DNA from: JBFYTX01 sp963739515
Lineage (GTDB): Bacteria > Chloroflexota > Dehalococcoidia > Dehalococcoidales > RBG-16-60-22
DNA: 64,000 bases
NCBI GenBank assembly: GCA_963739515.1
Contig: CAVUAO010000003.1
Coordinates: forward strand, 248,001-312,000
Direction of reading: 5' to 3'
In this document: piece after piece, positions 7,377 to 15,024 of the stretch
Layout of the letters: the number at the start of each line of letters is the position of its first letter
Position numbering within the stretch: position 1 is the first letter of the stretch
Position numbers and translations under genes: made by a program
The notes under the pieces: generated by a model
Database searches by the model: none
What the model was told of the DNA's origin: nothing
What the model saw: the letters and a program-made list of their open reading frames with translations, nothing else

Positions 7377-8999
7377 TTAGTGTTTCTCCATCCAGATTTC
7401 TTCCATCTGCCAGTGGACAAAGCCCTGCGTGTACTCCGTGCTGTGGACATACGGTTGTTGCATGGCAAATCCCAGCATACCGTAAACCGGTATTATCAGG
7501 GCGTTATCCGTCATATAGCGCATCAACTTCTTCGCCCATTCCACCTGATCTGCAATGTCGACAGCCGCCATCGCCTGCTTATCCATTTCGACCTGTTCAG
7601 GCGTGCGCCCGAGATAGGAAAGCCAGGTGAATGGTTCGTTACTGAACCAGCGTATGTAGGTCTGCAGGTAGTTGGTATCATTGCCTCCGGCAAAATACCA
7701 CGAAATGTCTTGGTCTGCCGCGGGCACATTATCTTTGCCGTAGATCGTGCCAAAGTATCTGCCGGCATCGGCGATATCCAGCGTAACATCAAAACCGACG
7801 GCATCAAGCATTTGCTTTATCATGGTGCAGGCATCAATGGGGTCGGGACCGAAGGCATTCGTGGTCAAGAAATTAATCTTGAGGGGTTTGGAAGTAGAAT
7901 AGCCGGCCGCCGCCAGCAGGTCCTTGGCTTTCTGGGGGTCATATGATCGGCCTGCAGTCGGGTCGTAACCCCATTCCCCTTCCCAGGGCAGAGCCTTAAT
8001 GGGGCTAAATATTCCGTGCCCGATCGCCTGGGCGATTCCCGCTTTGTCGATGGCATACTCTACTGCTTCACGTAGGCTCTTGTTATTCATTTTTGAGGCG
8101 GGGTTGCGGGTATTGGGCCAGATGCCCCAGGGTAACCGCGGCCAGGCGCTCTGTTTTACATAGCCCTTCGCCATTAACTCGACCGCATCCTTCGCCCCGG
8201 AGGCCCATATATCCGCTTCACCCGCCTCGAAAGCGGCCCGGGCGGTCACGGGGTCGGGGATGAATTTTATCTCGATACCATCAAGGTAGGGCCTGTCTTT
8301 CCGCCAGTAGTTAGGGTTCTTCACCCACGTCATACTGACGTCGGGTTGGAAATCCTTCAAGATGAAAGGACCGGTGCCAACAACGTGGGTTCGGGCCCAC
8401 TGCTTGCCTTTTTCCAGGTCTCCGCCCGAGGCGGCATCCCAGGCAGCCTTGGAGTACATGGCTGACCACCACCCCCAGGTGGGCATCATCTGGTTATTAT
8501 ACGAAGTCAGGTCGACCACGAGGGTATATTGGTCGGTAACCCTGAAGTCCTTAAAGTAACTCATGTAAGGCATAGCCCCGGCATCGATGACCTGCTGAAG
8601 GTTCCAGCGCGCCACTTCGGCAGTCAGGTCCGACCCGTCGGAGAATTTAACACCTTTCCTTATGTGGTAAGTTATCGTCAGATTCTTGGCATCCACGTCT
8701 ACCTTCTCGGCCAGTACCCCCTCCACTCCAGACGTAAATGCTCCCCTTTCGGTGGTGGTGTCTACCAGTGCTTCCGCCGCCGGGAAAATCCAGGTGCGGT
8801 CACCCGGACCCATTATAGCTGTGTAGCTCAGAACCTGCGGGCCGGATGAGGCGATAATTCTCAGGGTGCCACCAGACACGGGTTGCTTTACCGTAGCTGT
8901 CGGTGACGCGGTTGGTGTTGTTGTGGTTTTGCCGCAGCCCGCGATCAACATCCCGCTGATGATAATTAATGCAAATGCTATAATTAATAGTTTTTTCAT
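7377..8999 (-). CDS. Extracellular solute-binding protein, family 5 (copy 1)
   Basis: About 540 residues from the ATG at 8999, preceded by GGAGGAGG; an in-frame extension to 9053 is less likely because it precedes the signal sequence. It is a lipoprotein signal MKKLLIIAFALIIISGMLIAGC followed by a Thr/Pro/Ser-rich linker and an SBP_bac_5 domain (KFSDGSDLTAEVARWNL, GTGPFILKDFQPD, NPNYW, REAVEYAIDKAGIAQAIGHG). It should bind the imported solute outside the membrane and deliver it to the DppBC-like permeases encoded just downstream. It is a tandem paralogue of the gene at 9380-11014, with roughly two-thirds identical residues by eye. Differences are concentrated in the ligand-lobe segments, so the specificity may differ. 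Confidence 0.93.
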   Translation of the reverse strand: MKKLLIIAFALIIISGMLIAGCGKTTTTPTASPTATVKQPVSGGTLRIIASSGPQVLSYTAIMGPGDRTWIFPAAEALVDTTTERGAFTSGVEGVLAEKVDVDAKNLTITYHIRKGVKFSDGSDLTAEVARWNLQQVIDAGAMPYMSYFKDFRVTDQYTLVVDLTSYNNQMMPTWGWWSAMYSKAAWDAASGGDLEKGKQWARTHVVGTGPFILKDFQPDVSMTWVKNPNYWRKDRPYLDGIEIKFIPDPVTARAAFEAGEADIWASGAKDAVELMAKGYVKQSAWPRLPWGIWPNTRNPASKMNNKSLREAVEYAIDKAGIAQAIGHGIFSPIKALPWEGEWGYDPTAGRSYDPQKAKDLLAAAGYSTSKPLKINFLTTNAFGPDPIDACTMIKQMLDAVGFDVTLDIADAGRYFGTIYGKDNVPAADQDISWYFAGGNDTNYLQTYIRWFSNEPFTWLSYLGRTPEQVEMDKQAMAAVDIADQVEWAKKLMRYMTDNALIIPVYGMLGFAMQQPYVHSTEYTQGFVHWQMEEIWMEKH

Positions 9000-9053
9000 G
9001 ATGGGTATAACCTCCTCCTTTTTTACTGGATTTGCCCAATTAAAAAAGTCCAA

Positions 9054-9241
9054 TTATTTCTCTCTATAACACATCTCCTTTCTGAAATATATATTATGAT
9101 GAACTAGTGTTGCCCTTTCTCCAAGGACCTATAGTCTAAAGCCTTTTACTTGGCTTAATAGTAGTATTGGTCAGATTTGAACCGTCGACCAAGTGCTCAA
9201 AAGCTCTATTCCCTGCTACTGTGCAAAAATGTCGTCAAAGA
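9054..9241 (-). promoter_or_regulatory. Structured 5' leader of binding-protein gene 1
   Basis: An untranslated leader of about 235 bases, including the ribosome-binding site. It is strongly similar along its whole length to the leader at 11015-11255. It contains a conserved stem (TTGGTC at 9167-9172 with GACCAA at 9187-9192) whose loop reads like a tRNA T loop, and a GACC/GGTC small hairpin near 9126-9136. No known riboswitch class is recognised. Confidence 0.5.
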
Positions 9242-9270
9242 AATATAGCATTAATACTATTTAATGTCAA
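9242..9270 (-). promoter_or_regulatory. Sigma-70 type promoter of binding-protein gene 1
   Basis: On the minus strand TTGACA (9265-9270), a 17-base spacer and TATATT (9242-9247). The whole 29-base promoter is identical to that of gene copy 2 at 11256-11284. Confidence 0.88.
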
Positions 9271-9276
9271 CGCCGG

Positions 9277-9310
9277 TCTTTAAGTTGTGAGTATAATAAA
9301 TAAAAAAGCC
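9277..9310 (-). pseudogene. Remnant of the glycerate kinase 3' end at the duplication junction
   Basis: These 34 bases match 11329-11362, the coding end of the glycerate kinase gene (residues RLFCLSYSPPK), with about five mismatches. They lie between the terminator of binding-protein gene 2 and the promoter of gene 1, where a tandem duplication that began inside the kinase gene would leave them. Confidence 0.7.
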
Positions 9311-9368
9311 AGGTGGCTCAGCATCTCTCAACACGATGGTGTTTTAAGGGTGAGCCACCCGGCTTTTT
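9303..9368 (-). terminator. Intrinsic terminator of binding-protein gene 2 (hairpin copy 2)
   Basis: Arms AAAAAGCC (9303-9310) with GGCTTTTT (9361-9368) and GGTGGCTCA (9312-9320) with TGAGCCACC (9351-9359), one mismatch between them. A nested hairpin AACAC-GATG-GTGTT lies in the loop (330-343 of this kilobase). On the minus strand the stem ends in GGCTTTTTT, a good U-tract. Confidence 0.88.
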
Positions 9369-9379
9369 ACATCAGGTTA

Positions 9380-11014
9380 TTAGTGTTTTTCCATCCAGAC
9401 TAATTCCGTCTGCCAGCGGGTTAAGCCTTGAGTATATAAAGTGCTGTGCACGTAAGTTTGCTGTATGACATAGGCCAGACTGCCATAAACCGGTATATCT
9501 AAGCAATTATCGATTATATAATGCATCAACTTCCCGGTCCAGGTAATCTGCTCCGGAATGGTGGTTACTCCCATGGCCTGTACATCCATGGCTTTCTGCT
9601 CGGCGGTACGACCCATAAAGGAGACCCAGTTGAATGGTTGAGAGCTGAACCAGCGTATGTAGGTCTGCAGGTAGTTAGTGTCACAACCTCCGGCAAAATA
9701 CCAGCACAAATCCTGGTCTGCCCTGGGCACATTGTCTCTGCCAAGTTCAACGCCGAAGAATCTGCCGGCGTCGGCAATATCCAGCGTAACTTGAAAACCG
9801 ACGGCATCAAGCATTTGCTTGGCCATGGTACAGGCATCAATCATGTCAGGACCGAAGGCATTCGTTAACAGCAGGCTGACTTTACAGGGATTGGAGGCAG
9901 AATAGCCATTCTTGGTCAGCAGCGCCTTGGCGGTATCGGGGTTATACACCCGGCCCATAGTGGGGTCGTAACCCCATTCGCCTTCCCAGGGGACGCTCTT
10001 CAAAGGTTTGAACAAACCGTGCCCGATGGCTTTAGCGATGGCAGCTTTGTCGATAGCATATTCTACCGCTTCCCGCAGGTCCTTGTTTTGCATTTTTGAA
10101 TTGGGGTTGGCGGTATTCGGCCAGATGCCCCAGGGTAACAATGCCCAGGAGACCTGTTCAAAATAGCCCTTGGCGATCAGCTCTGTGGCATCCTTCGCCG
10201 GAGCTGCCCAAACATCGGCGGCACCCGACTCGAAAGCCGCCCGGGCGGTCACGGAATCGGGGACGAACTTGATGTCAATTTCATCAAGGTAGGGTTTGCC
10301 TTTTTGCCAGTAATTGGGGTTCTTCACCCACGTCATACTGACGTCAGGTATAAACTCCTTCAAGATGAAAGGACCGGTGCCGACGAGATGAGAACGGGCC
10401 CACTCGATGCCTTTATTCAGGTCTCCGCCCGAAGCCGCATCCCAGGCCTTCTTGGAGTATATGGGTGTCCACCATCCCCAGGTAGGCATCATCTGGTTAT
10501 TCCACTGGGTCATGTCAATCACCAGCGTATATTTGTCCGTAACCCTCATGTCCTTAAAGTAATCCAGGTACGGCAGGCTCTTGGCATCGATGCACATCTG
10601 AAGGTTCCAGGCGACGACATCGGCCGTCAGTTCCGACCCGTCAGAAAAGAGGACGCCGTGTCTTAAGTTGAAAGTAATGGTCAGATTCTTTTCATCAACA
10701 TTGACACTATCGCACAGGACCGGTTCAATTCCGGCAGACATTTCTCCTCTTTCGCTGGTCGTGGATACCAGCGGTTCTGCCCCCGGATAAGTAGCTACAT
10801 AGTCACCCGGGCCCATGATGGGTTTATAGCTCAGAACCTGCGGACCGGATGACTGGATAATTCTTAGAGTGCCACCAGATACAGGTGTTTTTACCGTGCC
10901 TGTCGGGGACGCGGTCGGAGACGCGGTTGGTGTTGTCGTGGTTTTGCCGCAGCCTACAATCAACATCCCGCTGATGATAATTAATGCAAACGCTATGATT
11001 AATAGTTTTTTCAC
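9380..11014 (-). CDS. Extracellular solute-binding protein, family 5 (copy 2)
   Basis: 544 residues from a GTG at 11014 preceded by AGGAGG; the equivalent codon is ATG in copy 1. Lipoprotein signal with lipobox LIVGC, then a linker with an extra P-T-A-S repeat relative to copy 1, and a full SBP_bac_5 domain (GVLFSDGSELTADVVAWNLQ, GTGPFILKEF, NPNYW, REAVEYAIDKAAIAKAIGHG). It has its own promoter and leader, nearly the same as copy 1, and ends at a strong terminator, so it is probably transcribed as a single-gene unit. It likely shares the DppBC-like permeases with copy 1, extending or buffering substrate capture. Confidence 0.93.
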   Translation of the reverse strand: MKKLLIIAFALIIISGMLIVGCGKTTTTPTASPTASPTGTVKTPVSGGTLRIIQSSGPQVLSYKPIMGPGDYVATYPGAEPLVSTTSERGEMSAGIEPVLCDSVNVDEKNLTITFNLRHGVLFSDGSELTADVVAWNLQMCIDAKSLPYLDYFKDMRVTDKYTLVIDMTQWNNQMMPTWGWWTPIYSKKAWDAASGGDLNKGIEWARSHLVGTGPFILKEFIPDVSMTWVKNPNYWQKGKPYLDEIDIKFVPDSVTARAAFESGAADVWAAPAKDATELIAKGYFEQVSWALLPWGIWPNTANPNSKMQNKDLREAVEYAIDKAAIAKAIGHGLFKPLKSVPWEGEWGYDPTMGRVYNPDTAKALLTKNGYSASNPCKVSLLLTNAFGPDMIDACTMAKQMLDAVGFQVTLDIADAGRFFGVELGRDNVPRADQDLCWYFAGGCDTNYLQTYIRWFSSQPFNWVSFMGRTAEQKAMDVQAMGVTTIPEQITWTGKLMHYIIDNCLDIPVYGSLAYVIQQTYVHSTLYTQGLTRWQTELVWMEKH

Positions 11015-11255
11015 GATGGGTCTAACCTCCTCTTTTTTTACTGGATTTGCCCAATCAAAAAAATCTGATTATTTCTCTTTATAACATACTCCTTTCTGAA
11101 ATATATATTATGACTAACTGGCTTTGACCTTTCTCTAAGGACCTATGGTCTAAAGGCTTTTACCTGGCTTAATAGTAGTCTTGGTCGGATTTGAACCGCC
11201 GACCAAGGGCTCAAAAGCTCTATTCCCGGCTACTGTGTAAAAATGTTGTCACAGA
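11015..11255 (-). promoter_or_regulatory. Structured 5' leader of binding-protein gene 2
   Basis: The leader is homologous to 9054-9241. Its main stem is a perfect 8-bp palindrome (TTGGTCGG at 11181-11188 with CCGACCAA at 11199-11206) closing a 10-base loop. It ends at an AGGAGG 11 bases before the GTG start. Conservation exceeds what simple spacing would require, but recent duplication could also explain it. Confidence 0.5.
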
Positions 11256-11284
11256 AATATAGCATTAATACTATTTAATGTCAA
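11256..11284 (-). promoter_or_regulatory. Sigma-70 type promoter of binding-protein gene 2
   Basis: On the minus strand TTGACA (11279-11284), 17-base spacer, TATATT (11256-11261). It starts about 31 bases after the stop codon of the glycerate kinase gene. Confidence 0.88.
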
Positions 11285-11315
11285 CGCCGAGAATGATAAC
11301 CCGGAAGACAGATTG

Positions 11316-12473
11316 TTACCGTCTGATATCTTTAGGTGGTGAGTATGATAGACAAAAAAGCCGCATCGTCCGTTCCGTGGCATCCCGAAGGAGTTCTTTC
11401 GCTTCTCGCATTGCTTCATCCCGGTTTATGCACCTTGATAAAATGCTAATTACGGCATCGATTCCGTGTTGGTAAACCTCATGGTATCCCTGCCCAAGTT
11501 CGCCGCAGATAGCAATTACCGGTATTCCGGCGGCTTTAGCCCTCCTGCCAATACCGACGACCGTCTTGCCAAAAGCCGTTTGATAGTCTATCCGGCCTTC
11601 CCCGGTGATCACAAGGTCAGAACCCACCAGGTATTTATCAAATCCGATGCTGTCACATATCAAGTCCACGCCGGGTTGCAAGGTACCCCCCAGCAATGCT
11701 ACCAGTCCGGCTCCCAAGCCACCGGCGGCTCCAGCGCCCGGCAGATTGGCGATATCCAGGCCTAAATCCTGTTTTATTACGCTGGCATAATTACGCAGGG
11801 CAGAATCAAGCTGTTTTACCATATCCGGCGTAGCCCCCTTCTGGGGACCGTATACGTAAGCCGCCCCATCCGGCCCATAGAGTGGGTTGGTAACATCACA
11901 GGCACAGAGAATCCGGCATTGGTTGACCAACGGGTGGCGACCGGAAATGTCGATGTGCTTTAGTCGAGAAAGGCCGGCGCCGCCGGGGGGAACAGGCTGA
12001 TTATTTACGTCGAGTAGCTTTATGCCCAGCGCTTGCGCTATCCCCGCCCCCCCATCGACGGTAGCGCTGTCACCCAGCCCGATAATTATCTTTTTACAGC
12101 CGGACTCGAGCGCCGCCAGAATCAATTCTCCCGTGCCGTAAGTGCCGGACTTCATGGGGTCGAGTTTATCGTTGGGAATAAGGTCAAGGCCTGAAGCAGC
12201 CGCCACTTCTATAACAGCGGTGTTTTTATCCCCCAAAACGCCCCACGCACTTGTTACCATGTCGCCCAGGGGGCCGTGAACATTAGCTTTGAAGAATTTG
12301 CCGCCGGTTGCTTCAACGAGTGCCCTTACCGTGCCCGCGCCGCCGTCAGCGATGGGTAATAACACTGTCTCGATGCTGGCATCATAGGATTTGACCCCTT
12401 TCCCCATGGCTTCGGCAGCTTCATAGGCTTTCAAGCTTCCTTTAAAGGACTGCGGCGCAATGATTATTTTCAT
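11316..12473 (-). CDS. Glycerate kinase (GlxK/GarK family, PF02595 type)
   Basis: About 385 residues from the ATG at 12473, preceded by GAGG; a longer frame to 12536 has no ribosome-binding site and adds nothing conserved. The N-terminus MKIIIAPQSFKGSLKAYEAAEAMGKG and ADGGAGTVRALVEATGG, the GLGDSATVDGGAGIAQALG loop and the VITGEGRIDYQTAFGKTVVGIGRRAK segment identify the family. It phosphorylates D-glycerate to 2-phosphoglycerate with ATP, feeding glycolysis. It lies upstream of the binding-protein genes on the same strand and is divergent from the aconitase-X genes, so glycerate or a precursor may be a product of this island. It ends 31 bases before the promoter of binding-protein gene 2. Confidence 0.92.
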   Translation of the reverse strand: MKIIIAPQSFKGSLKAYEAAEAMGKGVKSYDASIETVLLPIADGGAGTVRALVEATGGKFFKANVHGPLGDMVTSAWGVLGDKNTAVIEVAAASGLDLIPNDKLDPMKSGTYGTGELILAALESGCKKIIIGLGDSATVDGGAGIAQALGIKLLDVNNQPVPPGGAGLSRLKHIDISGRHPLVNQCRILCACDVTNPLYGPDGAAYVYGPQKGATPDMVKQLDSALRNYASVIKQDLGLDIANLPGAGAAGGLGAGLVALLGGTLQPGVDLICDSIGFDKYLVGSDLVITGEGRIDYQTAFGKTVVGIGRRAKAAGIPVIAICGELGQGYHEVYQHGIDAVISILSRCINRDEAMREAKELLRDATERTMRLFCLSYSPPKDIRR

Positions 12474-12568
12474 ATTACTTGCCTCACCGGATTTTTTATT
12501 GAATCCCAGTATGTAGTATAATATGACATTAAACAAGCCGAAAACAAGGATGCGCCGCTGTATGGCGC

Positions 12569-12597
12569 TTGAAGAAATCAGCCAGGCTGTTTAAAAT
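12569..12597 (+). promoter_or_regulatory. Promoter of the aconitase-X operon
   Basis: TTGAAG (12569-12574), 17-base spacer, TAAAAT (12592-12597), 55 bases before the start codon at 12653. Confidence 0.65.
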
Positions 12598-12652
12598 AGA
12601 CCAGATTTTCATACTCTGTTTTTAAAATTAAGGGAAAGGAGATACACGCTGC

Positions 12653-13897
12653 ATGCAATTGACCAAAGACGAAGAAAAGATGTTATCCGGCGGCTACGGG
12701 GAAGGCTATAAAAAAGCGATAGAAATCCTCGTAAAGATGGGGGAGTTTTATGATGCCAAGCGCCTGATTCCCGTCACCATGGCATTCCTGACACTGGGCC
12801 CCAGCCCCGCCAAACCTGCTCAAGCCCAACTATGGGTGAAATGGTTCGCCGACCAAGGGGCAACCTACAAATGCCCGCTGGCCATGTCCCCTTTAATGGG
12901 TGAACTCAACGTGAAACTGGACGTCCACGCCAGGTTAAAAGGTGTCTTCGCTATCGGCGGGAGCGGCCATCCGCGCAACCTCTTCACCAGGCCCGTATTC
13001 GGGCAGCACCTTGTCGCTGACGGCACCGCGGTAACGCATTACTGCAACTCGTACATCGGCGCCCGTGCCAACACCGAGTGCTTTATCGGCCAGTATTCCG
13101 CCGCCATCGTGGGCAAGACCCCGGAATACGGCTATCACCTCACCGAGAACCGCCTCGGCAAGACGTTATTCAACGTTAAGGTAGACATTAAGGATGAAAC
13201 CGATTGGGGTGCCCTCGGTTACTACATTTCTAAAGTACTGGGCACTCATTACTGGGACGTGCCGGTCATCACCGGTGTGGATACCTCCAAGGTATCGGAT
13301 GACGACCTTGTGGCGTTCTCTTGCTGTATCCCCGCCTACGGCGCTGTCGTCCATTCCATGATAGTCGGCATTTCTCCGGAAGCGCAAACGGTAGAAATGG
13401 CTTTCGGCGGCAAGAAACCTATTGAGACCTATACCGTCGGGCCTAAAGAAATGCAGAGCGTCTTCGATACCTTCTCGACGAAAAAAAGCGTACCGGACAT
13501 GATCTCCCTCGGTGGCTTCGGTGCGAACGTCTCGATCAAGAATATGTATAAGTTAGCCGAGTTAGTCGAAGGCAAGAAAGTTACCACCAAATTCCCCACC
13601 GTTTGTCTCGTTGACGGCCCGGTAAAACAGGTATGCGATAAAGTCGGTATATCCGATACTATCAAGCAAGCCGGCATCATGATCGGCATGGAAGAATACT
13701 TCAAGACCAGAAAAGGCGTCACGGGGGCTGACTTCTCCAACAACCCCGTCACCTCCGCTAAACGGCTTGGACTAAATACCCTGGTCTTCTTCGATGCCAA
13801 GTCCTGCCACTACATCGGCAACCAGGAAATCGAACCCGTTCTTAAGAATCTCGAGGACTGCGTAAAAATCGCGCTGTCCGGAAAGATAGAGGGATAA
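12653..13897 (+). CDS. Aconitase X-like large (catalytic) subunit
   Basis: 414 residues, ATG preceded by AAAGGAGA at good spacing. The family pattern is visible: CNSYIGARANTE, then AAIVGKTPEYGYHLTENRLGKTLFNV, GALGYYISKVLG, and GAVVHSMIVGISPEAQ. AcnX proteins are Fe-S dehydratases; characterised ones act on cis-3-hydroxy-L-proline or mevalonate 5-phosphate. This one is divergent. The usual G-C-P-H segment reads SLGGFGANVS (near residues 285-294), so a cysteine often used as cluster ligand is missing there, although other cysteines (C near 384, 397) remain near the C-terminus. The swivel subunit follows with a TAATG overlap, then a cupin. The substrate is unknown; it is probably a hydroxy- or polyhydroxy-acid. 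Confidence 0.82.
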   Translation: MQLTKDEEKMLSGGYGEGYKKAIEILVKMGEFYDAKRLIPVTMAFLTLGPSPAKPAQAQLWVKWFADQGATYKCPLAMSPLMGELNVKLDVHARLKGVFAIGGSGHPRNLFTRPVFGQHLVADGTAVTHYCNSYIGARANTECFIGQYSAAIVGKTPEYGYHLTENRLGKTLFNVKVDIKDETDWGALGYYISKVLGTHYWDVPVITGVDTSKVSDDDLVAFSCCIPAYGAVVHSMIVGISPEAQTVEMAFGGKKPIETYTVGPKEMQSVFDTFSTKKSVPDMISLGGFGANVSIKNMYKLAELVEGKKVTTKFPTVCLVDGPVKQVCDKVGISDTIKQAGIMIGMEEYFKTRKGVTGADFSNNPVTSAKRLGLNTLVFFDAKSCHYIGNQEIEPVLKNLEDCVKIALSGKIEG

Positions 13898-14337
13898 TGA
13901 TGGCGAACAAAATAATTCTCAAAGGGCATAAAGGTATCAACGGCACGGCAGAAGGCGAAGCCCTGGTCTGCCAGGAGCCGGTCAATCTCATGGCCGATGC
14001 CGGCAATGTCTGGACCGACCCCACGGATGCTACGTTCACGAATAAAGTCGGTACTCCCTCGGTATACGGTAAAAGCTTTAAAGACAAGGTACTTGTTTTC
14101 CCCACCGGCAAGGGCGGCATCTTCAGTTCCAATATATTAATGGATATGAAGGTTGCCGGTACTACCCCCAAAGCCATTATCAATGTCCGCGCCCACCCCG
14201 TCTGGGCTGCCCTGTGTATCGAACTCGGTTTTCCGCTCGTAGACAGGCTGGATAAAAACCCCTGTGAAGTCATTGAGACCGGCGACTGGGTGAAAGTGGA
14301 TGCCGCCAAAGGCATCGTCGAGGTAACGAAAAAATAA
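13897..14337 (+). CDS. Aconitase X-like small (swivel, DUF126) subunit
   Basis: 146 residues matching the swivelling domain of AcnX (GTAEGEALVCQEPVNLMADAG, GKSFKDKVLVFPTGKGG, TPKAIINVRAHPVWAALCIELGFPLVDRL). It supplies the second half of the active site to the catalytic subunit. In the standard family the loop after FP reads G-R-G-S; here it is G-K-G-G-I-F-S-S, consistent with the divergence of the large subunit. The start overlaps the upstream stop (TAATGATGG); ATG at 13897 or 13900 are both possible, with GAGGG just before. The next gene starts 14 bases after the stop. Confidence 0.83.
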   Translation: MMANKIILKGHKGINGTAEGEALVCQEPVNLMADAGNVWTDPTDATFTNKVGTPSVYGKSFKDKVLVFPTGKGGIFSSNILMDMKVAGTTPKAIINVRAHPVWAALCIELGFPLVDRLDKNPCEVIETGDWVKVDAAKGIVEVTKK

Positions 14338-14351
14338 GGAGCTCAACTAAG

Positions 14352-14924
14352 GTGGCGAAGAGAAAGTACGAGAATTTATTCATATCCGGAATAGACCCGG
14401 AAATACAGGCCAAGAGGCCGTACCCGGCCATTGCCTTTCTGGACGGCAAGTCTTTTAAGGGATGCAATGAATATCACATATATTGGGTAGGCGATAAACC
14501 TTATGGCCCTTATGGAACTAAAAAATGGGGCGAGATCATGCACGGCCCGCACACCCACAAATATCCCGAGCTCATTGTCCACCTGGGGACGGACCCGGAC
14601 AATCCGATGGACCTGGGCGCGGAAATAGAGATGTGCATGGGGCCGGAGATGGAAAAATATACTTTCAACAAGTCTACCGCTATCTGTATACCGGCTAATT
14701 TCGTGCACGCCCCGTGGAGGATTCTTAAGGTTACCAGGCCTTTTCTTCTGGTGGAAGTCAACCAATCGACCAAGCACACGGAAAAGTCCCGCAAGGACCT
14801 CGTGTCAAAGGAAGACCTGAAGAGAATGCTTTTTGTCGATGTTGGCTATGATAGCGACGAGGCGGTCATGCACTGGCCGGAAGCCGCCGGGCCTCAGCCC
14901 GGTTTAAAGTCGCCGCATAAATAG
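14352..14924 (+). CDS. Cupin-fold protein, metal-binding (paralogue A)
   Basis: 190 residues from a GTG with AAGGAG 10 bases upstream. A probable cupin. Metal-ligand-like residues appear in HGPHTHKYPELIVHLGTD (H-x2-H-x-H and downstream E), followed by EIEMCMGPEMEKYTF, and PANFVHAPWRI supplies the C-terminal cupin histidine. It is the third gene of the AcnX operon, so it may be an isomerase, dioxygenase or sensor acting on the same substrate. A clear paralogue is encoded at 51335-51877, sharing the GAE(I/V)E(M/L)C(M/L)GPEMEK segment. I do not recognise a characterised function. Confidence 0.75.
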   Translation: MAKRKYENLFISGIDPEIQAKRPYPAIAFLDGKSFKGCNEYHIYWVGDKPYGPYGTKKWGEIMHGPHTHKYPELIVHLGTDPDNPMDLGAEIEMCMGPEMEKYTFNKSTAICIPANFVHAPWRILKVTRPFLLVEVNQSTKHTEKSRKDLVSKEDLKRMLFVDVGYDSDEAVMHWPEAAGPQPGLKSPHK

Positions 14925-14946
14925 AAGACAGCGATAATCAACAAGC

Positions 14947-14994
14947 AAATAGACCAGCTTGCTCATGTATCAGGCTTATCAAGCTGGCCTATTT
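14947..14994. terminator. Bidirectional hairpin between convergent genes
   Basis: Arms AAATAG-A-CCAGCTTG (14947-14961) and CAAGCTGG-C-CTATTT (14980-14994) pair over 14 of 15 positions with an 18-base loop. It separates the AcnX operon from the DUF6282 gene. Confidence 0.8.
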
Positions 14995-15024
14995 ATTTGA
15001 ATTCAAGTGTGTATGTGCCTGAGT

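Noticed and set aside
9167..9192. A tRNA or tRNA-like gene in the binding-protein leaders
   Set aside because: Only a T-loop-like hairpin is present. No acceptor, D or anticodon stems can be formed around it.
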